A stretch of 64,000 nt of DNA, from positions 2,170,001 through 2,234,000 of the forward strand of contig OZ245892.1 of the NCBI GenBank assembly GCA_965229605.1. The letters run 5' to 3'. The stretch is from G965229605 sp965229605 (lineage in GTDB: Bacteria > Pseudomonadota > Alphaproteobacteria > CBDDJK01). The position numbers and the translations under genes were made by a program. Shown one piece after another: positions 16,648-25,180 of the stretch (the first letter of the stretch is position 1; every line of letters begins with the position of its first letter). The notes under the pieces were generated by a model. It saw only the letters and a program-made list of their open reading frames with translations. It ran no database searches and was not told where the DNA came from.

Positions 16648-17675
16648 GACAAGAGTCTTCCATCAAGCAGCACAGCCGCAACATCGCGCTCGGCCTTTAA
16701 AAGATATTTATACCATTCCACGGTTCGCCAGCGGGTTTCATCGCGCACAACTCCATCGGTGATGGCGGCTGCAATCTCTTCAATGCCAAAGATGATGGTC
16801 GTCGCCGGGCGATACCCCAGTATCTTTTCCATCTTGTTGACATTTAACCGATAATTCCGGCGATCCGGGTCAGATTTTTGAATATTGATATCAATCTTGA
16901 AGGGCAAGGATTGGCGCACCAGATAGGCCACAGAAATCACCTTGCGGTTTTCATGTCCAAGATTGAAAATTTCTCCGCTGATTTTGTTGGCAGGGGCCTT
17001 GAGAACACGCAGAAACCCTTCGGCAATATCCTTGACATGAATAAGCGGGCGGTTCTGCTGTCCACCGCCCTGGACAAATATTTCCCCGTGATTGATGGCA
17101 TTCAGCGTCATCAGATTAACCAGCAAATCAAAGCGCATCCGCTTTGACAGGCCAAATACGGTGGCATTGCGCAGCGCAACCGGGGTGAATGTCTCTGATG
17201 CCAGGGAAAGAATAGATTCTTCAGCCAGAACATTGCATTTGGCATAGGTGGTCAAGGGATTAACCGGGTCTTCCTCGGTCATTTCCTGTTCGTCATAGGC
17301 GGCCCCATAGACCGAGGCCGAGCTTGCAAAAATATAGCGTTTGACCCCGGCTTCTTTGGCCATTTTTGAAAGCCTGGCGCGGGCGTGAAAATTGATTGCA
17401 TAGGTCAGTTCTTCATTGAGATCCCCCGCCGGATCATTGGATAAAGCGGCCAGATCGCAAATTTCTGTGACTTCTTGCAGGTCTTTTTCATCAAGATCGC
17501 GCACGTCTTTTCTTAAAATTTTCAAAGCCGGGTTGGACTGGATGTCAGCCAAAAGGTCGGTGCCAAAAAAGAAGCGGTCTGCGGCTTTGACGCGATAGCC
17601 TGCAGCCAGCAGGTGACGCACCAGAACATTGCCGATATAACCCCCGGCTCCGGTTACCATGATTGTTCCTTGCAT
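16644..17675 (-). CDS. NAD-dependent epimerase/dehydratase (extended SDR)
   Basis: A 343-residue nucleotide-sugar epimerase/dehydratase-like protein. The NAD site is VTGAGGYIG (7-15), followed by LAALSNDPAG, FASSASVYG (116-124) and a Tyr in TTYAKCNVLAEE (Y144). In most extended SDRs the catalytic pair is YxxxK; here position 148 is Asn and a Lys is at 146, so catalysis may differ or the protein belongs to a subfamily with this change. Downstream RPLIHVKDIA and FNLGHE are typical. The frame is open to 17720, but the ATG at 17673-17675 is preferred because CAGGAAAAA lies just upstream and the Rossmann strand begins at residue 4. It is the first gene of the glycan run. Confidence 0.85.
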   Translation of the reverse strand: MQGTIMVTGAGGYIGNVLVRHLLAAGYRVKAADRFFFGTDLLADIQSNPALKILRKDVRDLDEKDLQEVTEICDLAALSNDPAGDLNEELTYAINFHARARLSKMAKEAGVKRYIFASSASVYGAAYDEQEMTEEDPVNPLTTYAKCNVLAEESILSLASETFTPVALRNATVFGLSKRMRFDLLVNLMTLNAINHGEIFVQGGGQQNRPLIHVKDIAEGFLRVLKAPANKISGEIFNLGHENRKVISVAYLVRQSLPFKIDINIQKSDPDRRNYRLNVNKMEKILGYRPATTIIFGIEEIAAAITDGVVRDETRWRTVEWYKYLLKAERDVAAVLLDGRLLS

Positions 17676-17720
17676 ATGTTTTTCCTGTTTGGTGAAATTA
17701 GGTTTGGCAATATGTGCCAA

Positions 17721-17750
17721 TATATAGGATGTTTTTATATAGGCTGTTTT
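17721..17750. repeat. Two 15-bp AT-rich tandem repeats upstream of the epimerase gene
   Basis: Plus-strand TATATAGGATGTTTT (17721-17735) is followed directly by TATATAGGCTGTTTT (17736-17750), with one mismatch. They lie 46-75 bp upstream of the preferred epimerase start, where a promoter or operator would be. The unit resembles the 14-bp repeat at 9569-9610 (shared TATATAGGxxGTTTT-like core). Function unknown. Confidence 0.75.
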
Positions 17751-17784
17751 TATTCTTTATACTGTGATTCTGGCGACAGGCCAT

Positions 17785-20418
17785 TCATTGAAGCAGTTGA
17801 TTGCGGGAATGACGGCGGTGCCAGGCAAATGCCAGCCATAAAATTAAAAGGGCGACTGGCAGGCCAAAAGAGCCGATGGCGGATAACCGGCTTTCAAGGT
17901 TCTGGACGGACTGGCGCAGGTTCAAGGTGACGGCGCGCAATTCCTGGCGGGTGGCGAGAAGTTCTTGCAGGGCTTCATCAACGGCGGCTTCCTGTTCGGC
18001 TGTGCTGTTGGCTCCTTGTGCATCCCGCAGGTTTTGCAAAGACGCTTCGATATCATTCATGCGCTGGCTGAGTTGTTGTTCCCGGGCGCGATATTGCTGT
18101 TCAGCCAAAAGCCGCATGTCGGCAATTCGCTCAAACGGGGCTTTTGACACACCGCGCCCGCGCAATTCGGCCAGTCGGGTATCGCCTAAAAGCCAGTCCA
18201 CCAGATTGAGGAACAGAATCCCGTTTTCTGCAAAAGGTGTGAAGATTGTTTGCCCGAAAAGGCTTTGCCGGGAGACCCAGAAACGGTCTGCCAGCAAGTC
18301 GGCATCAGCAACAATCACCAGATTTGCGGGCCCGGTACTGCTGGAAAGATGCGGGGGCGGATCGCCCTGTTCTTCAGGCCCATCGGATTGCGGCGCCCCG
18401 TCTGGATAAGCTGTTGCAAGCGGCCGGGTGAGGCGGGCGGCGATTGTCTGTCTGCCGTCCAGCGGGCTGGAATTTTCAAGGATGGTCAGCGGGTCCGGTT
18501 GGGCAAGATGTGTATTTGAAAGCCGAAAAGCACGCCCGGAACTTGAAATCAGGGGGATCAGCCCCTCACCGGACAGAAGCCCGGCAGTTGGAATCAGCAG
18601 GGTATCAATCATCGACAGGGCCGGGAAGTCCGGGTCAAGGTCACTGGCTTTGGGTTCGATCCAGGCCGGATAGGGGACGGGCGTGACTGCCCCTGCCCGG
18701 GTTGCGCCATTGACCAGCCGCCCGCGGTCTGCATCCAGCAGGATATGATCGGCTTCAACAGTAATTCCCCAAGCCGAAAGCAGTGGGCCGAGATCACTTG
18801 TCAATAAACCGCCCATTTGTTGGGTGGCTTGTGCGCTTTCATGAAAAGGGTCGATAAAGAAGAGTCCCGGCTTGCCGGAAAGAATATATTGATCAATCGC
18901 ATAGAGAAAAGCGGGTTCGAGACCGGCGGGATGGATCAGGACCAGAAGATCAGGCGGGCTGGCAGTCAAATCTTCCGGGTTTAAAATCTGTTCAACCTCG
19001 TAAAAGGCGCGGGCTTCTTCGATAATCGCCCAGGGTTCACTCGGTAACCCCTGCATCATGGCGGTCATGGAGGAGAAAACATCTGCGCTGGTTACAATGC
19101 CCAGCCGGGGTCTGGCCCGTTGTTGTGTGCGATCAATCAGGCGGGCCAGATCATATTCCAGCAGGTTTTCGTGATCGGGGCGCAGGAAGGGGATGGCCCC
19201 TTTCCCGCTTTCTGCCTCTTCATTGGTTGTCGCCGCAATCCCGAAATAGAGGGCGCCGCTATAGGATATATCTTCGATGCCTTGCATACCGTCGGCGAGG
19301 GCCTGGTCTTCATCTTCGGAGAAAGCGGCTGGGTGAACGGTTTTGACCTGGAGGTTATCGCCGCCTGCCCGGGAGAATTCTGACAGCAGGTCTGCGACCC
19401 GGCGTTGATAGATTCCATAGCCGGGAGCCAACCGGCCCAGTTCCGGGGAGTAATAGAGGGTTACGGTCACCGGCTTTGGCAAGTCGCGGAGCATCTGGCG
19501 GGTTCCATCGGACAGGGTAAAGAGTTTATCGCGGGTGAGATCAAGCGTGAGGGGAGGAAGCAGCGCAAGGACAGCGGCACATAAAGCTGCAACACCCAAA
19601 GCCCCGCCCCCTAAAGTCCATCTGTTCATTTGGCTGCCCATTTGCCGATATTTCACGCCGAGATGGGCAAAATAGAGCGCAAGCCCGCAGAGAATCACGA
19701 GCCAGAGCAACGCGCGCAGATCGAAAATTCCTTTGGTAAATTGTTCAAAATGGCTGATCAGGGAGAGGTTGGCGAGGAATGCGGTGCCGTTTTCGCCGAT
19801 AACGGGCAGCAGGTAAGCGGACACCAGCGGTGCCCCGCTGACGGTCAAGAGGAAGCAGAGAGCGACCCCGACGACCAGTGCGGTGACCTGATGGTTTGTC
19901 CAGGCCGAGGCAGCGGTGCCGAGTGCCAGATAAACGGCCATCAGGGCCAGTGCGCCGATATAGCCGGAGAAAACAACGCCATGATCGGGGGTTCCCAGAT
20001 AGGCGATGATCATCCAGAGGGGAAAGCTGAACAGAATGGCGCAGGACCCGACAAGCAGCAAGGAGAGATATTTTCCCATGATCAGTGCCGAGGCCGGAGC
20101 AGGCAGAGTAAGCAAGAGTTCCAGCGTGCCGTTTGCGGCTTCTTCGGCCCAGACCCGCATGGAAAGGGCCGGGGCAAAAAACAGGGCAAGCCAGGGGATA
20201 AAGCGGAAATAGCTGCCGAGGTCTGCCTGATCGCGGTCAAAAAACCCGCCAAGGTGAAAGGTGAAAGCTCCGCTTAAACATAGAAAGACGAACAGGAAAA
20301 TCATGGTCAGCGGGCTGCTGGCCCAGGCGGTGGTTTCTTTCTGGAACACGGCGCGAAAGGCCGGAAAGAATCCGATTTGTCTTTTCATCTCGTCAGATAC
20401 CAGGGCATCAGAGGTCAT
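17785..20418 (-). CDS. fused GldF-GldG-like ABC transporter membrane subunit
   Basis: 877 residues. The N-terminal third (about 30-265) is an ABC-2 type permease with six hydrophobic helices and the conserved RVWAEEAANGTLELLLTLP element. A further helix (about 270-292) precedes a large extracytoplasmic region (about 300-750) of the ABC auxiliary type (PF09822/GldG-like), opening with LDLTRDKLFTLSDGTRQMLR and VTVTLYYSPELG. A coiled coil (about 770-840) and a terminal membrane helix (about 847-865) close the protein. In many bacteria these are two genes, so this is a fusion. It overlaps the ATPase gene by 4 nt (ATGA). The substrate is unknown; in Bacteroidetes the Gld ABC is linked to gliding, which need not apply here. 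Confidence 0.85.
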   Translation of the reverse strand: MTSDALVSDEMKRQIGFFPAFRAVFQKETTAWASSPLTMIFLFVFLCLSGAFTFHLGGFFDRDQADLGSYFRFIPWLALFFAPALSMRVWAEEAANGTLELLLTLPAPASALIMGKYLSLLLVGSCAILFSFPLWMIIAYLGTPDHGVVFSGYIGALALMAVYLALGTAASAWTNHQVTALVVGVALCFLLTVSGAPLVSAYLLPVIGENGTAFLANLSLISHFEQFTKGIFDLRALLWLVILCGLALYFAHLGVKYRQMGSQMNRWTLGGGALGVAALCAAVLALLPPLTLDLTRDKLFTLSDGTRQMLRDLPKPVTVTLYYSPELGRLAPGYGIYQRRVADLLSEFSRAGGDNLQVKTVHPAAFSEDEDQALADGMQGIEDISYSGALYFGIAATTNEEAESGKGAIPFLRPDHENLLEYDLARLIDRTQQRARPRLGIVTSADVFSSMTAMMQGLPSEPWAIIEEARAFYEVEQILNPEDLTASPPDLLVLIHPAGLEPAFLYAIDQYILSGKPGLFFIDPFHESAQATQQMGGLLTSDLGPLLSAWGITVEADHILLDADRGRLVNGATRAGAVTPVPYPAWIEPKASDLDPDFPALSMIDTLLIPTAGLLSGEGLIPLISSSGRAFRLSNTHLAQPDPLTILENSSPLDGRQTIAARLTRPLATAYPDGAPQSDGPEEQGDPPPHLSSSTGPANLVIVADADLLADRFWVSRQSLFGQTIFTPFAENGILFLNLVDWLLGDTRLAELRGRGVSKAPFERIADMRLLAEQQYRAREQQLSQRMNDIEASLQNLRDAQGANSTAEQEAAVDEALQELLATRQELRAVTLNLRQSVQNLESRLSAIGSFGLPVALLILWLAFAWHRRHSRNQLLQ

Positions 20419-21239
20419 GGCGATATGCCCCCGCCTATCCCTGCGCCCGCTTGCAGCAGCGTTTCTTCGCTTTGGGTTAAATGCTGAAAGGCGCGTTCCA
20501 GAGGCTTTGCACCAGACTCCTCATCTACATTTGGGCTTGCTTTGGGGTCATGCGCAAGAATATCAGCCAGCGATCCGTTGGCAACAATCTTGCCGCCAGA
20601 CAGAACCACGATCCGGCTGCAAAGGGCCTCGACCTCTTCCAGAATATGGGTTGAAATCAAAATTGCCCGGGTCTCGGACAGGTTTTTGATCAAATCCCGC
20701 ACCCCCTGCTTTTGATTGGGGTCCAGCCCGTCGGTTGGCTCATCCAGCACCAGCACATCCGGGTCATGGATAAGTGCCGCCGCCAACCCAACCCGCCGCC
20801 GGTATCCTTTCGACAAAACCCCCATCGGTTGACGGCGCGCCTTGTGAAGTCCCAGCAAATCTTCAACCCGCTTTAACCCGTCTTCAAGCGCAGAACCGCT
20901 CAGGCCACGGGCGGTCCCTATAAAACGCAAAAAGGACGCAACCTCCATATCCGGCCATAACGGGGCACCCTCTGGCAAATAGCCCAATGCGGCTTGTGCC
21001 TGAATACGCTCTGACTTATGACTATGATTTGCGGTCATTCTATAACCCTGAATCTCGACCGTGCCGCTGTCCGGGGAAAGAAAACCCGCAATCATCCGCA
21101 TCGTCGTCGTCTTTCCCGCCCCGTTCGGACCAAGAAAACCAACCACCTCTCCAGCCGATACCTGCAAGGATACATCCTCAACCACGCGATGCCCGTCATA
21201 GGACTTGCATAAAGACTGCGCCAGTAAAAGAGGCGGCAT
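20415..21239 (-). CDS. ABC transporter ATP-binding protein, GldA-like
   Basis: 274 residues. Walker A is GFLGPNGAGKTTTMRMIAGF (34-53), the signature region is LSKGYRRRVGLAAAL, Walker B is DVLVLDEPTDGLDPNQ, and the switch His is in ISTHILEEVEAL. The sequence YLPEGAPLWPDMEV at the Q-loop region is typical of GldA/NatA-like exporters. The gene overlaps its membrane partner by 4 nt at its 3' end and starts only 3 nt after the corC stop, so it looks like part of one long transcript running from the MFS gene or mlaE. The C-terminal 40 residues are variable and acidic. Confidence 0.9.
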   Translation of the reverse strand: MPPLLLAQSLCKSYDGHRVVEDVSLQVSAGEVVGFLGPNGAGKTTTMRMIAGFLSPDSGTVEIQGYRMTANHSHKSERIQAQAALGYLPEGAPLWPDMEVASFLRFIGTARGLSGSALEDGLKRVEDLLGLHKARRQPMGVLSKGYRRRVGLAAALIHDPDVLVLDEPTDGLDPNQKQGVRDLIKNLSETRAILISTHILEEVEALCSRIVVLSGGKIVANGSLADILAHDPKASPNVDEESGAKPLERAFQHLTQSEETLLQAGAGIGGGISP

Positions 21240-21242
21240 CTC

Positions 21243-22328
21243 TTACCCTCCGTTCGCTTTATGCGGCTTCGACCCGTTCATATCCAGACAATCAGACTTC
21301 TTCTTCCCGTTCTCGGGATTAAACCGCGCATTCGTCCGCACCTCCAACGTGCGAACCCGGCGCGGGTCCGCCCGCGTAACCTTGAACTCTATCCCGCTCT
21401 CAGGATGAACAATCAACTCACCGCGAGTCGGAACATGACCCGCCAAATACACTATCAACCCCCCCAAAGTGTCAATATCCTCCGCACGCTCCTCTTGCGA
21501 CCGAAAAGCCCCGATCTCCTCCTCCAGCGTCTCCAGCAATAAACGCGCATTCGCCTTCATAACCCCCGCAGAATCAACCTCGGACAAATAATCCTCCGCA
21601 ATGTCATGCTCATCCTCAATGTCGCCAATGATCTCCTCAACCAAATCCTCAATCGTGATCAACCCGTCAATCCCTCCATACTCGTCAACAACCAAGGCCA
21701 TATGACGACGAGTCGCCCGCATCTCCAAAAGTAAATCCAGAACCGGCAAATTCGGCGCAACAACCAAAACCTCCCGCAACAAACGCTTCAAAGAAAATCG
21801 CCGGCCCTTGTCCAAAACCGCCGCCAAAACATCCTTGATGTGAATCATCCCAATCACATCATCCATATCCTTCCGGTAAATCGGATAACGCGAATGAGGC
21901 TTCTCAACCATCAAACGTGCCAACTCCTCCAGACCCGTCGACGCATCAATCGAAACAATGTCAACCCGCGGAACCATAACATCATACGCCGTGCGCTCCC
22001 CAACCTTCAGAATATTATGAATAAGTGTCCGGCCCTCAGGCGCAACCGGAGCCTCATCCTCCCCATACTCCTCCAGAATTTCGTCAAAACTGTCGCGAAG
22101 GCTGGTCTCCCCATTGCGACCCAACCGACCCTTCAACCAGGTCACAAACGAAGAAATACTCGCTTTATGCCCGTGCTGGCTCTCCTCCCCGAAGCTGTCC
22201 GCAGACTCTGCCGCAAGCGAGGGCGGGTGCTCCTCCGGCTCCAGAGGGGGGGAGTCTGATGCACTGTCTTTTCCCGCAGAGGCTTTTGATGTATCAGGAA
22301 TGACGAACCTCCATCTGGATCGGACCAT
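21243..22328 (-). CDS. corC: CorC/HlyC-type CBS-domain protein
   Basis: A 361-residue cytosolic CorC-like protein without the DUF21 membrane domain. After a polar, low-complexity N terminus comes a region with ERTAYDVMVPRVDIVSID, then two CBS motifs (HSRYPIYRKDMDDVIGMIHI and RRHMALVVDEYGGIDGLITI), EDLVEEIIGDIEDEHD, and a C-terminal CorC_HlyC domain (GELIVHPESGIEFKVTRADP). The family is tied to Mg/Co tolerance and membrane homeostasis. The frame is open to 22466, but the ATG at 22326-22328 has a GGGGTCGGCGG ribosome site and makes a 35-nt overlap with the end of mlaF in another frame, implying coupled translation. Location in an mla operon is unusual; it more often sits with ybeY and lnt. Confidence 0.85.
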   Translation of the reverse strand: MVRSRWRFVIPDTSKASAGKDSASDSPPLEPEEHPPSLAAESADSFGEESQHGHKASISSFVTWLKGRLGRNGETSLRDSFDEILEEYGEDEAPVAPEGRTLIHNILKVGERTAYDVMVPRVDIVSIDASTGLEELARLMVEKPHSRYPIYRKDMDDVIGMIHIKDVLAAVLDKGRRFSLKRLLREVLVVAPNLPVLDLLLEMRATRRHMALVVDEYGGIDGLITIEDLVEEIIGDIEDEHDIAEDYLSEVDSAGVMKANARLLLETLEEEIGAFRSQEERAEDIDTLGGLIVYLAGHVPTRGELIVHPESGIEFKVTRADPRRVRTLEVRTNARFNPENGKKKSDCLDMNGSKPHKANGG

Positions 22329-23148
22329 CCGCCGACCCCGTGATAAATTGATGAACATAGGGATTGTCGGTCTCGTCAATGACCCCGGTCGCTCCCTGCC
22401 AGATACAACGACCCTGATACAACATGGCCATGCGATCCGATATCCGCCTGGCCGAGGCCATATCATGGGTAATGCTCAATGCCGTTGCTCCCAACTCATG
22501 CACAAGCTTGACAATCAGATCATCAATCACATGGCCCATAATCGGATCAAGCCCCGTGGTCGGCTCATCAAACAAGATAAGGTCAGGATCATCGGCAATC
22601 GCACGGGCCAGCCCGACACGCTTGCGCATCCCGCCGGAAAGCTCATCGGGGTAAAGCTGGGCCACATCGGCTCCAAGCCCAACCAGCTCCAGCTTGGAAA
22701 TGGCGATATCCATGGCGGCTTGCCGAGAGACGCGCTTTGAAGAAATGCGCTTTGCCTGATTTTCTTTATAATCCTCTTTATGGTCACCTTGCAGAAGTCC
22801 GAAAGCGACATTTTCCCAAACTGGCAGTGAATCAAACAAAGCGGCATTTTGAAACAACATACCAATCCGGCGATTGATCGCCTGCTGGCTTTTTTGCGAT
22901 ATCCTGGCGGTTGTCTTGCCATCAATGGTTATCGTGCCTTGATCGGGCTGGAGCAACCCCAGAATACATTTCAGCAGGACCGATTTTCCGGTGCCGGAGC
23001 CGCCAATAATCACAATAGATTCACCACGCATGATTTCCAGGTCAAAGCCTTGCAACACCTTTTTGCTGCCGAATTGCTTATGGATATTTTGCAGCGTCAC
23101 ATAGGGGGTTTTGTCTAAAGGGGGGTCAGCCATGGAAAGCAGAGTCAT
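22294..23148 (-). CDS. mlaF: MlaF-like phospholipid ABC transporter ATP-binding protein
   Basis: 284 residues. Walker A is VIIGGSGTGKSVLLK, signature DELSGGMRKRVGLARAIA, Walker B LILFDEPTTGLDPIMG, and switch region SITHDMASARRISDRM. The sequence MLFQNAALFDSLPVWENVAF after the Q-loop is diagnostic for MlaF/Ttg2A, the cytoplasmic ATPase of the Mla system that moves phospholipids between outer and inner membranes. It starts inside the mlaE stop (ATGA, 23145-23148). An insertion rich in Lys (HKEDYKENQAKRISSKR) follows the VAFGLLQ segment. No mlaD or mlaC follows within the operon; corC does. Confidence 0.92.
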   Translation of the reverse strand: MTLLSMADPPLDKTPYVTLQNIHKQFGSKKVLQGFDLEIMRGESIVIIGGSGTGKSVLLKCILGLLQPDQGTITIDGKTTARISQKSQQAINRRIGMLFQNAALFDSLPVWENVAFGLLQGDHKEDYKENQAKRISSKRVSRQAAMDIAISKLELVGLGADVAQLYPDELSGGMRKRVGLARAIADDPDLILFDEPTTGLDPIMGHVIDDLIVKLVHELGATALSITHDMASARRISDRMAMLYQGRCIWQGATGVIDETDNPYVHQFITGSADGPIQMEVRHS

Positions 23149-23990
23149 CCGGTAAAAAACAGCTCGGTTGCAATATAGTTAAAGATTAAAATAAGGATAG
23201 ATGCGGACACCACGGCATTGGTTGTTGCTGCGCCGACTCCTTGTGCGCCGCCATTGCTGTGGTAGCCATGATAGCATCCGAGCAGCGCGACAAGAAAGCC
23301 GAAAATTGCGGCTTTGGTCAGGCCGGAGATTATATCAATCGGCTGTAGAAATTCAAGCGTGCTGGCGATATAGATTTCGGGATTGAATCCGAGTCTATAG
23401 ACAGCGACAAGATAGCCGCCGAAGACTCCCATAATATCGCCGATAAGGACGAGTACGGGCATCATCAGCAGCCCGGCAATGAGGCGGGGTCCGATCAGAT
23501 ATTGGAAAGGGTCTGTCGAGAGGGTGGAGAGGGCATCAATCTGTTCGGTGACCCGCATGGTGCCGAGTTCTGCGGCCATAGCGGCTCCGATACGCCCGGC
23601 AATCATCAGCCCGGCGAGGACGGGGGAGAGTTCGCGGGTGATAGACAGCACCACGACATTGGGGATAGCCCCTTCAGCGGCAAATCGGGCGAATCCGGTA
23701 TGGCTTTGCAAGGCGAGCACCATACCAGCGAACAGGGTTGTCATGCCGACGACTGGCAGGGACAGATAGCCGATTTCAAAGAACTGGCGCAGGATGAGTC
23801 GGGGGTACCAGGGTGGGCGGCACAGGCGAGAAAGGCTTCGGGCTGTAAATTCGCCAAGTCGTCCCAGCGACAGCACGAGATTAAGGAAAGCTGCCCCGAG
23901 TGCTGTTAAGAATCGCACGTTTTTTAGACTCCTGCTACGGGTTACGCAAAAAATCTTTTGTCCTGAAATGCGGGGCTGGTCAAGACCCAA
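23145..23990 (-). CDS. mlaE: MlaE-like phospholipid ABC transporter permease
   Basis: 281 residues with the MlaE family core: FFEIGYLSLPVVGMTTLFAG, GAIPNVVVLSITRELSPVLA, GLMIAGRIGAAMAAELGTMR, VTEQIDALSTLSTDPFQYLI and the C-terminal YHSNGGAQGVGAATTNAVV. It forms the inner-membrane channel of the Mla lipid transporter with MlaF. The longest frame begins with TTG at 23990, overlapping the MFS stop by 11 nt. No ATG precedes the conserved part and the ribosome-binding site is weak, so the start is uncertain (GTG at 23918 is an alternative). The family requires a substrate-binding MCE protein (MlaD), which is not adjacent. Confidence 0.9.
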   Translation of the reverse strand: MGLDQPRISGQKIFCVTRSRSLKNVRFLTALGAAFLNLVLSLGRLGEFTARSLSRLCRPPWYPRLILRQFFEIGYLSLPVVGMTTLFAGMVLALQSHTGFARFAAEGAIPNVVVLSITRELSPVLAGLMIAGRIGAAMAAELGTMRVTEQIDALSTLSTDPFQYLIGPRLIAGLLMMPVLVLIGDIMGVFGGYLVAVYRLGFNPEIYIASTLEFLQPIDIISGLTKAAIFGFLVALLGCYHGYHSNGGAQGVGAATTNAVVSASILILIFNYIATELFFTG

Positions 23991-25125
23991 ACCTTACAGG
24001 GTCTGGAGACAACCTTCGCCAGACAGCAAGGCCAAGCACGATGGCGACCACGGCGAGTTGCATATCGAAGAATCCTTTTGCGCCGAAGAACTGCATTGCC
24101 AGCCCGGCGGAGGGGGCACCGCTCATAGACCCGAATTCCCAGATCAGGATGAGGATAGCGTTTGCGGCGGGCAGTTGCGGGCGGCCAGCATAGCGGTCTC
24201 CCAGTAAAGCGAGTGCGATTGTATACATGCCGAACAGGGCGGTTCCATAGATAAACAGGGCGACAAAGAGGATAAGTTGATCGGGTGCGCTATTGGCGGA
24301 GACCCATCCGGTGACCAGGCTGGTGAGGGCGAGGATAATCAGGATGGTATTTCGGTTAAAATAGTCGCTTATCATGCCGAGCGGGGCTTGCAGCAGGACC
24401 GAGCCGATGAGGACAATAGACAAGGCCTGTGCGGCGCGGTCGACTGACATACCGATTTCGACGCCATAATAGCTCATCATGTTGATCATGGCGCCTTGAG
24501 CCAGGCCCATAAAGAGGGTGATAAGGAGCAGCCGTGGCATATCCTTGACCAGGCGCAGATTTTCGCCGGGTGGAGGATGGGGACTTTTAGAAGGCTGCGC
24601 GATAATTGGCAGGCAGAAAAGCGTGGCAAGACCGGTCAAGGCCGCCAGTGTCAGTAATGGTTTTACACCGTCAACCCCGACCAGCGGCAGCAGCAGGGGT
24701 CCGGCAGCCATCCCGCCCAGGAAAGCGGTGATATAGAGCCCGATCAGGCGGCCGCGATTTTGCGTATTGGACATCTGGTTGATCCAGCTTTCCGAGGCCA
24801 TCCAGTGGGTGCAAATCCCGATGCCGCCGATCAGGCGCAGCAGGAACCAGGCCCAATAGTTTTCAAAGGGGATCATGACCAGAACGCTTAGTGTCGTCAG
24901 CAGACTCCCGCCTGCCATCAGGCTGCGATAGCTGGCGATGGTCAGAAATTTGGAAAAGAAGACGGCGAGAATAAAGATCGACATCGAGCCGCCAAGCCCG
25001 TTGGCGCCGACAGCTCCGGCTTCAACGCCCATTTCTTTGACCCGCAAGGGCATAAGAGCCAGAAAGAATCCGACCGCGATACCAAAGGCAAGGTTGCTTG
25101 CCAGCACCCCGCTAAAGGAGCGCAT
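23980..25125 (-). CDS. major facilitator superfamily transporter
   Basis: 381 residues if started at the ATG at 25123-25125, with about 12 hydrophobic helices. The first is LASNLAFGIAVGFFLALMPL. Typical MFS loop elements are visible, such as NTQNRGRLIGLYITAF in the 4-5 region and LGMISDYFNRNTILI in the 8-9 loop (G-x-x-x-D-R/N-type A motif). The substrate is not predictable; the overall look is of YcaD/drug-efflux-like permeases. The frame stays open upstream into the mobile element to 25221, and an ATG inside the element terminus (25192-25194, ATGGGTCCTGACCC) could also serve as a start. The chosen start places the first membrane helix at the usual distance, but its ribosome site is poor. Confidence 0.8.
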   Translation of the reverse strand: MRSFSGVLASNLAFGIAVGFFLALMPLRVKEMGVEAGAVGANGLGGSMSIFILAVFFSKFLTIASYRSLMAGGSLLTTLSVLVMIPFENYWAWFLLRLIGGIGICTHWMASESWINQMSNTQNRGRLIGLYITAFLGGMAAGPLLLPLVGVDGVKPLLTLAALTGLATLFCLPIIAQPSKSPHPPPGENLRLVKDMPRLLLITLFMGLAQGAMINMMSYYGVEIGMSVDRAAQALSIVLIGSVLLQAPLGMISDYFNRNTILIILALTSLVTGWVSANSAPDQLILFVALFIYGTALFGMYTIALALLGDRYAGRPQLPAANAILILIWEFGSMSGAPSAGLAMQFFGAKGFFDMQLAVVAIVLGLAVWRRLSPDPVRFGS

Positions 25126-25180
25126 AAAAAAAGGTGCTAAAGGTCGTATTTTTTGAGGTATTTCTTGTGTAGCGGGGTTA

